Shown piece by piece: positions 27,854 to 36,125 of a DNA stretch of 64,000 bases (within the stretch, counting starts at the first letter, position 1; each line of letters starts with the position of its first letter). The stretch comes from a bacterium. Lineage in GTDB: Bacteria > Myxococcota_A > Bradymonadia > Bradymonadales > Bradymonadaceae. The notes beneath the pieces were generated by a model. That model worked only from the letters and a program-made list of their open reading frames with translations, made no database searches and had not been told where the DNA came from. The DNA is taken from positions 1-64,000 of the forward strand of contig JAUIBR010000026.1 in NCBI GenBank assembly GCA_030427705.1, read 5' to 3'. The translations under genes and the position numbers were made by a program.

Positions 27854-28729
27854 CTAGTTGAGTGGGTTCTTACCCAGCCGAGCCTGCGCGCGCTTGAGCC
27901 GCTCCTGACCATCCTTCGACGCCCCTTTCATCGCTTGCTGCACGAACGAGCTCGCTTTTGGCGAGTTCACGATGAGCAGTGCTTTGACGAGCTCTTTTTC
28001 ATAGATGGCGGAAGCTCCCAGCTTGTTGACCAGGGCCTTCGCTGCCGCATCACGTGAGGCATCGCCTTCGCCCGAAGCCGACACGAGCTTGGTCTGCCAG
28101 GCCCAGCTGTTCGCGACATCACGCAGGGCGAGTGTTGCGCGCAGCACATCTTCTTTGGTCTTAGCCGCCGTCAGGCGTCCCGCCAGATAGTTTGCGACCA
28201 CCGCACGACGACAGGTTCCCATTCCGGCGAGGATTGCCGGAGCGTTGGGCGTGTCGGCGCTGGCGAGCGAAATCAGCGTGCTAGCCGCTTCATCGTCAAG
28301 CAGTTTACCCATTGCCGAAGAAGCAGCTCGGACAACATCTGAGTCAGATTCTGTGCGCATCACATGCGTGTACAGGTCACGGAACTGCACATCGCGCGAG
28401 CGGCCCAAGGCGTGCAGGATACCCACTCGCCAGCCACGACGAACCGTCGCCGAGTCGCCGCTGAACGGTTGGTCCTTGAGCAGGTCTTCAGCCAAGGCGA
28501 GACGAATCTCGGGGCCGACAGCTTCCAGCATCGGTCCGATAACAGCGATGGGGCCGCGCTTTTGCGCGTCCATGAGCTGCGCTTGGTTACGCAGCTCGTC
28601 CATCGCCTGGTAGACGTCCGCATTTGCTGCTTTGTCAGCAGCGATCGTCTTGTTGAGTTGTTTCAAGTCCGCAAACGCCGTAGCGCTGGTGAGGACGACG
28701 AGCAGAAATGTAATCAATCTGGTTTTCAT
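27854..28729 (-). CDS. Periplasmic HEAT-like repeat protein coupled to the arginine deiminase
   Basis: 291 residues from the ATG at 28729, with GGGAGG 6-9 bases upstream. Signal peptide MKTRLITFLLVVLTSATAFA without a lipobox cysteine. The rest is all-helical with HEAT-like pairs (SDVVRAASSAMGKLLDDEAASTLISLA, KEDVLRATLALRDVANSW), usually a protein-binding scaffold. Its ATG overlaps the stop of the upstream deiminase gene (ATGA), so the two are made together. A chaperone or partner role for the deiminase is inference. Confidence 0.78.
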   Translation of the reverse strand: MKTRLITFLLVVLTSATAFADLKQLNKTIAADKAANADVYQAMDELRNQAQLMDAQKRGPIAVIGPMLEAVGPEIRLALAEDLLKDQPFSGDSATVRRGWRVGILHALGRSRDVQFRDLYTHVMRTESDSDVVRAASSAMGKLLDDEAASTLISLASADTPNAPAILAGMGTCRRAVVANYLAGRLTAAKTKEDVLRATLALRDVANSWAWQTKLVSASGEGDASRDAAAKALVNKLGASAIYEKELVKALLIVNSPKASSFVQQAMKGASKDGQERLKRAQARLGKNPLN

Positions 28730-30633
28730 TGTGCGTCCTCCCACCATCCGGTCGTGGGGTGCTGTCGAAGTACGTTACTACCGCAGTGAACTTCACCGTT
28801 AAGACGGTGGAACATGTCCCAATCTTCAATCCAGCGAATCTGAATGTTGAATGGCGCGAGCCGTTCCTCAAACGCAGCCTTCATGGTGTCGACACCATTG
28901 ACGACAGGGCCGTGCGGGTCAGGTGCCCAGAACTCGGACGCGTTCGGCACGAGGCCGTTAACCATTCCGGGCTGATAAGCAGTCGAAGAGCCGTTGTAGT
29001 CTTGGTGCATGAACGGCACCGGAACGATTTCATCGTCGGTCAGTCCGGTCGCCTGTTTGATGCTTAGAACCTGGTCGTCGACTTCGACGATGGCTTCCGC
29101 ATTGGCGCTCATGATGTCGGGGTCGTTCAACGCCTCGTTCAACGAGACAGCTGCCGATACCTCGCGACCACGGAAGTCGATCCAGGCCTTGTCTTGGAAC
29201 ATCGTCAGACCGCCACCGTTGTTATTGTTTGCGGTAGCCAGAATCTCGGTAGCGAGCCGAGCGTCGTTCACCAACATCACCCAACCTCGGGCGTTGTTCG
29301 CAGGGACGAAGCTGATGGTCTCATCGATGTGACCAACGAGCAGCCACCCGGTCGAAACCCAGAGTGGGTTCTGAATCCTCTGAGCTTCAAAAAGACCACG
29401 CATGCCACCGTCGCCTCGGTCACCGAACGCTTCACCACGAATAATGCGGCCCACAGGGTACGACTCACCGTTGTAGCTGTGGGGTGGGATGGTCTCGGTA
29501 TTGCCAAACGAGTTGAGCGTGTCCCACTCCAACGAGTGGTCATCGGTGTCGATCGCGAACATCGCCGCGCGGTCTTCCCCTTTCAGTTGGTAGACCACCG
29601 ATCCTGCTTCACGCAGGTAACCACGTCCAAAGCGGTCGACCTCGATATTGGAAGACCGGATGAAGACGTCGATCGTGTGGATGCCGCCTTCTTTGGGCAT
29701 CGCGACGTATCCTGTCTCCAAGTAGTCCTGCGCCCATTGGTCTTGGACGGGGAGCTCTAGATGGCCATTTGCAATGCCTGAGGCGTTCGTCGCTGCGACC
29801 AGGTCATTCGTGAAGGCTCCATCACCGCCCACGCCAAGCTCAGACGAGAACACGTAGGTCGCTGGGTCCAGGTGGTGGCGCAGCAGCAGCGGCGCGACCC
29901 GCATCTGCACGACATCAACTAGCTCGGCGTTATCCGGAGCTTCAGCCCATTGCAATTCCGCAGTGAGTTCGACGATGCCATCCCAGCCTGTTGAGCGAGC
30001 GACATCTTTGCCCTCGACCAGCAGATTCACGCCACCAGCAAGCTGTTCCGCGGTGACGGAGTAAGGCATCGAAACTTGCTCAAGTGTCTCAGGGTCGAAC
30101 AGTCGAATATGTTCCGCGCCCTTCGTAATCGTCAGCAGTGCCTCGCTGGCTTCGGCAGCGTTGATGCTGCGAAGCACGAGGGGAGCTAAGTCTTCGACAT
30201 CGAGCGGTCCGTCCAGAACTTCGTCCGCGCCATCAAAGCAATCCGCCGCTTCGAGTGCGTCGAGATTCAGGGAACAACTTTCGTCGTCGTCGTCGATGTT
30301 CGGTAGGAAAATAGCGCCTGAGTCGGCCGACCAGGCTTCCTCACCAATCTGGTCCAAGTCGCCCGCCAGATCCAAGACGCCGTCACGATTAGAATCGACA
30401 ATCAGGTCGATGCCAGCCGATGGGAGCATCGGTTCGACATTGTTCTGATTGTTAACGTTGTTCGCGTTGTTCGCGTTGTTGACGTTATTGGCGTTGTTTT
30501 GGTTGTTGGCGTTGTTGACGTTGTTTGGTGTCTCGATGACTCGCGGATCCTCCTCTTGAGTCGAGTCGGAACAGCCAAATCCGGGGAGCAGGGCGGCCGC
30601 GAGAAGCAAGCCGTAGAAGCGTTGTTGACGCAT
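28726..30633 (-). CDS. Lipoprotein protein-arginine deiminase (PAD family)
   Basis: 635 residues. Lipobox PGFGC at residues 17-21 and a (NNX)n tether (residues 37-66: NNVNNANNQNNANN). Residues about 245-635 match the C-terminal catalytic domain of vertebrate-type protein-arginine deiminases. The four catalytic positions are all there: D303 in WAQDYLETGYV, H435 and D437 in VGHIDETISF, and C617 in LNGEVHCGSN (compare PAD4 D350, H471, D473, C645). It should convert peptidyl-arginine to citrulline outside the cell. PAD4 is activated by calcium; acidic clusters (NIDDDDES) are present here, but regulation is unknown. Paired with a HEAT-like periplasmic protein. Confidence 0.87.
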   Translation of the reverse strand: MRQQRFYGLLLAAALLPGFGCSDSTQEEDPRVIETPNNVNNANNQNNANNVNNANNANNVNNQNNVEPMLPSAGIDLIVDSNRDGVLDLAGDLDQIGEEAWSADSGAIFLPNIDDDDESCSLNLDALEAADCFDGADEVLDGPLDVEDLAPLVLRSINAAEASEALLTITKGAEHIRLFDPETLEQVSMPYSVTAEQLAGGVNLLVEGKDVARSTGWDGIVELTAELQWAEAPDNAELVDVVQMRVAPLLLRHHLDPATYVFSSELGVGGDGAFTNDLVAATNASGIANGHLELPVQDQWAQDYLETGYVAMPKEGGIHTIDVFIRSSNIEVDRFGRGYLREAGSVVYQLKGEDRAAMFAIDTDDHSLEWDTLNSFGNTETIPPHSYNGESYPVGRIIRGEAFGDRGDGGMRGLFEAQRIQNPLWVSTGWLLVGHIDETISFVPANNARGWVMLVNDARLATEILATANNNNGGGLTMFQDKAWIDFRGREVSAAVSLNEALNDPDIMSANAEAIVEVDDQVLSIKQATGLTDDEIVPVPFMHQDYNGSSTAYQPGMVNGLVPNASEFWAPDPHGPVVNGVDTMKAAFEERLAPFNIQIRWIEDWDMFHRLNGEVHCGSNVLRQHPTTGWWEDAQ

Positions 30634-30895
30634 CTAAACCTCATTGTGTGTGTGTGCGGCGCATAGTGTAGCGAGATGTATGGAAACTTCAAACGCGTTG
30701 AGTGGCTACTTTGGTTGCCGGATGGGTACACCTGCCCCCAAGGCCGATCATCCGATCGATTGCGGTAGCCAATCCGTTGGCGAACGCCAACAGCGAGATC
30801 CCAAGCAAACCCAATATGATCGGGAATTCCAGCAACATTGGCACACCTATTGCGATAGTTGGTCTGCCACCTCCGTTATTTTGGAGATTTGAGAG
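30634..30895. promoter_or_regulatory. Divergent promoter region of PAD and protease genes
   Basis: 262 bp between the divergent deiminase and trypsin-like protease genes. It must hold both promoters. I could not identify convincing -35/-10 boxes. A run of TG repeats precedes the leftward gene. No coding frame here looks real. Confidence 0.4.
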
Positions 30896-33151
30896 ATGAA
30901 AGACTGGAAATTCGCAATCGCAATTGGATGTGTCCTGTTTGCCGCCGCGTGTGCTGGCGACGATTCGAGTGATGCCTCGGAGAACGAGCAAGATTGCAAT
31001 GGCGGCAAGTGCGATATCATCGGTGACGACGATCGACGCGATGAGTTCGAAGGCGATGTGAACGACACGCTGCGCGGATTTGCGCGCTCGACGGCCATGG
31101 TCATCGATAACAGCAACTTGATCAACGATGGGGACCGCACCACCGTCGTCAGCCAGAGATTGGGCGATGCGTACTTCATGTGCCCCGACGAAACATTCTC
31201 CGATCAGCCAATCGCAGGCTTTTGCTCGGCGTGGCTGGTTGCTCCAGATGTGATGGTCACCAACGGTCACTGCATCACGAGCCAGGCGACATGCGAAGGT
31301 TCGTCCTTTGTCTTCGATTACGCGTTGACGGAAGAAGGCCAAGACATCTCCACCGTCCCATCAGACAACGTCTACAGCTGCAGCCAGGTGCTGGCTTGGG
31401 ACTACACCTTGGATTGCGAAGTGGACTTCGCTGTCGTGAAGCTCGACCGCAAGGTGGAAGGCCGCGAGCCACTTGATGTGCGCGGCTCCGACGAAGAACT
31501 CGACTCCGAAAACCTTGTCATCATCGGCCATCCGTACGGTTTGCCACGCAAGTACGCATTGGTTGGCAAGTTGGTTAACGAGGGCACGAACGCATTCTCG
31601 ACCGACCACGATATCATCGGCGGAAACTCCGGTTCTTCGATCATCGATGCCGAGACCGGACAGGTCCAAGGGCTCGTGACCTGTGGTGGCAGCAACTTCA
31701 ACTGGGAGTTCGTCGATGACGGATGGGAGCTTGAGACGAAGACCGGCCAACCCTGCGACATGAGCTGCGACTCGGAAGGTCTCTTCCCGGATGGCTCGTG
31801 GGACGTCTGCGATGACAACAACGAGCGTCGACGATGCGTCTGTGACGACAACCAATTGGTGTGGGAGAAACGGCCTTGCCTTGCCTTTGAAGGCGAGACG
31901 GAGGGCCAGTGCACACGGGAAGCTCGTTACGAGCAGCGCACTTGCGAAGAAGCACCTTGGCTTTGCCCACAGCCTCAAATGCAGCACACCGCACACTTCG
32001 CCCAATACATCGGCGAGTGGGAAACGTTCGAGAATCGCGACCTTGTTGAAATCCCAATGAATGGTGAAGTCGAGTCCACCATCACCGTGGACGCTGAGGG
32101 CGTCGCTCAGGCGTTCTCGGTGTACTTGGACTTCGAAGGCGATTTCGAGCAGGACCTTGGATTTGTATCGGCAGATCTCACCATCATCCTTGAGCACAAC
32201 GGCGAAGAGCACACGCTCATCGCGGACGGCTTGGCCCAGAACGGAACGGCATTCGACGTCGCCAATGCACCATCCGGAAATGCACCCGTACAGGTCCCAT
32301 TCCTGCTCCATAGCGAGCAATTGATGGAGGTCAAAGGCGATTGGACGTTGAAGATTCGCAACCTTGAGTTTGGCGATTACCAGATGGAGGGATGGCGAAT
32401 TCAGACGCTCTTGAAGCCAACCGCTGATGATGTCGACGAGCTTGGCCTGTTCCCATGCACGGAAGGCTGTGTCTCCCCTCAGGTTCCTGGGCCCGACCCG
32501 GTCGTCGAGAACTTCGAAGGCGACAAGGTCGATGTTGAAACCGACCTGATCGAGGGCACTATCGCTGAAGGTTGGGAAGTCGAGATCATTGACGAAGCTG
32601 GCGAAGGATACGAGGTCATCAAGACACGTCGCAGCCAAACGATGTCCATGACCAAAGGCGAATTCGGCATCGTGAAGGACTTCGGTGAAGAGCTAGGTGG
32701 TCGTGTGTTGACGGTCGACTATCGCTACGATGGCGTCGGCTGGTTCCAGATCTGGGCTGATGACCACATTCTGATTGCTCAACAAGGATTCGCTCAGTCC
32801 ATCGACTCGGTGACGATCCCGATGGGAGCAACGTCAATTCGATTCGTGTTGGGAGCGGTCGATGACTCGCAATTCCACGAGGCAACCATCTTCAGCATGG
32901 AGCTGACCGCTGGCGTCGCTGTCGAGCCAACGAGCTGCAATGGCGTGTTGAACTGCGCCAACCAGTGCGGAACCGACCAGAGCTGCGTGGATGCCTGCTA
33001 CACCGAAGGGTCGGCAGACGCCCGAGCTCAGTACGATGTGCTGGTTCAGTGTTTGAATGATTTCTGCGGTAACTTCGCTGACGACGCCGAGTTCAACGAA
33101 TGCGCACAGACAACGTGTGGTGAATCGCTCAACTCGTGTCTGGCAAACTAG
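30896..33151 (+). CDS. Trypsin-like serine protease lipoprotein
   Basis: 751 residues, TTGGAG upstream of the ATG. Lipobox AAAC at residues 16-19. The catalytic triad is visible: H125 in VTNGHC, D177 in EVDFAVVKLD, and S245 in GGNSGSS. Residues about 365-490 look like a proprotein-convertase P-type beta domain (VYLDFEGDFEQDLGFVSADLTIIL, DWTLKIRNLEFGDYQMEGWRI). A further domain (about 520-670) and a cysteine-rich tail (CNGVLNCANQCGTDQSCVDAC) follow. Probably a secreted or surface peptidase. It is divergent from the deiminase gene, and its stop overlaps that of recD within one CTAG. Confidence 0.87.
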   Translation: MKDWKFAIAIGCVLFAAACAGDDSSDASENEQDCNGGKCDIIGDDDRRDEFEGDVNDTLRGFARSTAMVIDNSNLINDGDRTTVVSQRLGDAYFMCPDETFSDQPIAGFCSAWLVAPDVMVTNGHCITSQATCEGSSFVFDYALTEEGQDISTVPSDNVYSCSQVLAWDYTLDCEVDFAVVKLDRKVEGREPLDVRGSDEELDSENLVIIGHPYGLPRKYALVGKLVNEGTNAFSTDHDIIGGNSGSSIIDAETGQVQGLVTCGGSNFNWEFVDDGWELETKTGQPCDMSCDSEGLFPDGSWDVCDDNNERRRCVCDDNQLVWEKRPCLAFEGETEGQCTREARYEQRTCEEAPWLCPQPQMQHTAHFAQYIGEWETFENRDLVEIPMNGEVESTITVDAEGVAQAFSVYLDFEGDFEQDLGFVSADLTIILEHNGEEHTLIADGLAQNGTAFDVANAPSGNAPVQVPFLLHSEQLMEVKGDWTLKIRNLEFGDYQMEGWRIQTLLKPTADDVDELGLFPCTEGCVSPQVPGPDPVVENFEGDKVDVETDLIEGTIAEGWEVEIIDEAGEGYEVIKTRRSQTMSMTKGEFGIVKDFGEELGGRVLTVDYRYDGVGWFQIWADDHILIAQQGFAQSIDSVTIPMGATSIRFVLGAVDDSQFHEATIFSMELTAGVAVEPTSCNGVLNCANQCGTDQSCVDACYTEGSADARAQYDVLVQCLNDFCGNFADDAEFNECAQTTCGESLNSCLAN

Positions 33152-35076
33152 CCCCTAGCCCCCTGGCCCCCAGCCGCTAGCCGTGAGCGCACACCAGAGA
33201 ACCTTGTCACCCGCCGCTGAACGCCAGTTCGAAGCTGCTCAAGCGGGCCAATGATCTGGGCGCTGGTCTTGGCACGTGTGATGGCCGTGTAGATGATTTC
33301 CCGCGTCAGGAGCGGGATAGGTTGGACAGGCAGGATCAGCAACACATCGTCGTACTCAGAACCCTGTGATTTGTGCACCGTGATGGCGAACGCTAAGTCC
33401 AGTCGCGAGCGAAGGGAACTCAGGTGGTAAGCGCGAAACGTCGCGCCCTGCCTGAACACGGCGACCAGGCGTTCCTCTTCTGCGTCGACAGTGGCGCGGA
33501 TGACCAACCCCTGGTCACCATTGAACAACCCACGGTCGTAGTCGTTTGTCTGAATCATCACCGGCTCGCCCGGCAAAAACTCCAATGACGTCGAAAGCCC
33601 CGAACGTATAGCTAATCTGCGGTGGAAGTAGGCGTTGATGGCGCGGGTTCCGGTCGGGAGGACCTTGGTCAGGCACAGGATTTGGTTGGCGCCAGCCGCC
33701 TCAAACAAGGCGTTCAGGTCTTCCAGATCATCGGGCGCAAACTCGCCACCCACCACGTGATAGACGCGGCTAATGCCCAGATTGTCGATGACGTCTTTGG
33801 TGCGTTCTTCCCACTCCACCAACATCGGCCGAAGCGTGTTTTCCTCTTCGGTGAGCTCGATGAACCCGACTCCACGCGCCGCCTCACCGGTTGTTAGTGG
33901 CGACGTTTTCGAAAGCAGCGCCGCGTCATCACCCTGGCGAACGAGCGATGCGACGTTCAAAAGCTTGGCTGATTCCGGGTCGTCGTCTCGCACGCGGTGG
34001 CTCGTCTGCAATCGCACGACATTCTTCGCGCCTTCTTCTGGGACGAGGTCTCGCAGAATGGTGCCCGTGTCCACGCTTGGCAGCTGCTCCGCGTCGCCCA
34101 GAAAGACGATATTGGCGTCGGCCCGAACACTGCTTAGAAGGTGTTGCATCAGCACCAGGTCGATCATCGACGCTTCGTCGATAATCACCCAATCATGCTC
34201 CAGGGGATTGCGTTCGGAGTGGATGAATTTGCCGGTCCGGCGCGAAAACTGAAGCAGGCGGTGGATGGTCTGAGGCCGGTCCAAACTTGTCAGCGTCATG
34301 TCGATCTCAGACGGGTCCTGAATTGACACAAGCTGAGTGTCGATCGACTCGCCGAGGCGATTTGCCGCCTTTCCGGTTGGTGCGGCGAGTGCAATGGTCG
34401 CCGGGTCTACACCCAGACGAACCAAGGTTCGAAGCACGCTGACGACAACAGAGGTCTTGCCCGTGCCGGGGCCGCCTGTGATGACAGACAATCGCTGCGA
34501 TGCCGCGAGCCTAACGGCCTGTCGTTGGTCATCATCTAGCACGACCGAACCCGCGGGGAGCTCCAACACTTCGTCTAGCGCGGCGTCTACATCTTGCGAG
34601 ACCTCAACCACCGGTCGCGCCTGTAATAGCTCGGCAAAACGCGCTTCGTAGTAGTGGATTCGGTGGTGATACAGCCATCCACCGTCGATGATGAATGGGA
34701 CTGCGTCCTCAGGACCGCCCACGAGGTCTTCGACCTGTTGCTCGTCAATCAACGTGATTAGCCGGTCCAACCACGCATCCGCGTCATCCACAAAGGGCGT
34801 TGCGGCTTCACGAGTCCACTCAGTTTGTGTTAGAGGAAGGCGAGTGCTGCCCTGACCGTGGGCGATCATTGAGACCAAGACCATCACGACCAAGTCCTTT
34901 TGCGCTTGGTCGTCGAGTCCCGATTGAAGCCGAATCAGCTCCCATGCCCAGAGCGGTGAGTTTGGATTGAGTCCCGCGTTGGAACATGCATCCGAGAAAT
35001 CGCCCAAATACGCAGGATCGGATGAGTGCCCGTGTTTGCGGGCAACGATGCCGTCTGAAAAGAAGAGTTCAGCCAT
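33148..35076 (-). CDS. recD: Exodeoxyribonuclease V alpha chain RecD
   Basis: 642 residues, close to the usual RecD length. SF1B helicase motifs run in order: GGPGTGKTSVV (Walker A), APTGKAANRLGES, VIIDEASMIDL, FLGDAEQLPSVDTG, ITVHKSQGSEYDDVLLILP and IIYTAITRAK. The N-terminal part (NSPLWAWELIRLQSGLDDQAQ, GQGSTRLPLT) is the RecBCD type. RecD is the 5'-3' motor of RecBCD, which resects double-strand breaks and foreign linear DNA. No recB or recC is visible; upstream on the same strand are a TerB-like gene (8-bp overlap) and an HhH gene. Confidence 0.92.
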   Translation of the reverse strand: MAELFFSDGIVARKHGHSSDPAYLGDFSDACSNAGLNPNSPLWAWELIRLQSGLDDQAQKDLVVMVLVSMIAHGQGSTRLPLTQTEWTREAATPFVDDADAWLDRLITLIDEQQVEDLVGGPEDAVPFIIDGGWLYHHRIHYYEARFAELLQARPVVEVSQDVDAALDEVLELPAGSVVLDDDQRQAVRLAASQRLSVITGGPGTGKTSVVVSVLRTLVRLGVDPATIALAAPTGKAANRLGESIDTQLVSIQDPSEIDMTLTSLDRPQTIHRLLQFSRRTGKFIHSERNPLEHDWVIIDEASMIDLVLMQHLLSSVRADANIVFLGDAEQLPSVDTGTILRDLVPEEGAKNVVRLQTSHRVRDDDPESAKLLNVASLVRQGDDAALLSKTSPLTTGEAARGVGFIELTEEENTLRPMLVEWEERTKDVIDNLGISRVYHVVGGEFAPDDLEDLNALFEAAGANQILCLTKVLPTGTRAINAYFHRRLAIRSGLSTSLEFLPGEPVMIQTNDYDRGLFNGDQGLVIRATVDAEEERLVAVFRQGATFRAYHLSSLRSRLDLAFAITVHKSQGSEYDDVLLILPVQPIPLLTREIIYTAITRAKTSAQIIGPLEQLRTGVQRRVTRFSGVRSRLAAGGQGARG

Positions 35077-35530
35077 CGACTTCGGAAATCGCGCGTTGTT
35101 CGCACGCTTCCTGCTGCTCCGAACTTAAGTCTAGCGTTTCGGCGAACGACACCAACAAGGCTTTCTCAGCGTCTTGAATCACGCCGTCAGCTAGCACTAG
35201 TCGATACACCAGGTAATAGGTTTCGGCGTTCAGCCACTCGTCATCGAGCTTTTCGGCGATGGCGGCCGTGAGTCGCTCGACATTATCGAGGACTTTTCGT
35301 CGGCCACCGACACTACCCACAGTCTGATTCACGTATTCAGCGATCTCGACCTCGCCACGCCAGTCGAGCAAGCGCGCCGCGGCGTTGATGAGGGAGACCT
35401 CTTCCTTGTGGATCTCACCGTCGACAGCCATCGCGAGCACGAGCGCCTCGATGACCCCTTCGGTCTGTACTTGAGTGAGCGAGCGCATTTTGGCCCGCTG
35501 GAAAAAGTCGGTGACGATTTTTTGCGACAT
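35069..35530 (-). CDS. TerB-like domain protein
   Basis: 153 residues. Helical, with the tellurite-resistance/TerB-type pattern EALVLAMAVDGEIHKEEVSLINAAARLL and, in the second half, YLVYRLVLADGVIQDAEKALLVSFAETL; each has an acidic turn that may bind metal. It overlaps recD by 8 bp, so translation is coupled. The role is unknown; TerB-like domains recur in stress and anti-phage operons, including next to helicases. A similar acidic helical segment occurs in the nuclease gene at 5420-7147. Confidence 0.75.
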   Translation of the reverse strand: MSQKIVTDFFQRAKMRSLTQVQTEGVIEALVLAMAVDGEIHKEEVSLINAAARLLDWRGEVEIAEYVNQTVGSVGGRRKVLDNVERLTAAIAEKLDDEWLNAETYYLVYRLVLADGVIQDAEKALLVSFAETLDLSSEQQEACEQRAISEVDG

Positions 35531-35551
35531 GGGGTGTCCGCGAAAAGGAAG

Positions 35552-36025
35552 TTACTTCTTAGCTTCCTTTTTCGCCTTTTTTGCCTTCTTCGCCAACCTC
35601 TTTGCTTTGGCTTTCAGGGCTTTCACCTTCTTTTTGCCTTTGCCCTTTGATTTCGCCTTCTTGTGGGCCTTGGCGGCCTTCTTGGCTTTCTTCGCGAGCT
35701 TCTTGGCCTTCTTTTTCAGCTTCTTCGAGCCCTGTTTCTTCGGCTTCTTTGGCTTCTTCGGCTTCTCAGATGCTTTAGCCTCCGCGGGTTCGGCCGCGGT
35801 CGGTAGCTCAACGATATTGTCGATCAAAGGCTCTGCTTGGATTTCCGCAATCTGGCGGGCCGCCTCACGAATCGATGCGGCACGTTTCTCATAGAAGCCG
35901 GTCAGCTCCATCAAGAGATCTACTGCTGCAGTCGCAACTTCCTCAACGTCCGAGATGCCGCCGTTCGAGAGTTTTTGCGCCGTAACGTCACCGACGCCAG
36001 GAATCTTTTTCAATGTTTCAGTCAT
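35552..36025 (-). CDS. Helix-hairpin-helix protein with polylysine histone H1-like tail
   Basis: 157 residues from the second ATG (36025), chosen because AAGGAG lies 6 bases before it and directly abuts the first ATG (36031). Residues 1-60 are a helix-hairpin-helix domain (TLKKIPGVGDVTAQKLSNGGISDVEEVATA) as in Rad51/RadA N-termini and pol X. Residues 60-85 are a Glu/Pro/Ala linker. Residues about 85-157 are almost pure Lys/Ala (KKAKKLAKKAKKAAK), like H1-type and AlgP-like bacterial tails. It should bind DNA non-specifically. Located upstream of terB-like and recD. Confidence 0.82.
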   Translation of the reverse strand: MTETLKKIPGVGDVTAQKLSNGGISDVEEVATAAVDLLMELTGFYEKRAASIREAARQIAEIQAEPLIDNIVELPTAAEPAEAKASEKPKKPKKPKKQGSKKLKKKAKKLAKKAKKAAKAHKKAKSKGKGKKKVKALKAKAKRLAKKAKKAKKEAKK

Positions 36026-36125
36026 ATCCATCTCCTTACATTGTCACACAAATGTAACATAGCTTCGTCCAGCCCGCGAGAAGTTCCGAATTCCCTCCCA
36101 TGGGCATTTTGGCTAAAAGACCCGC

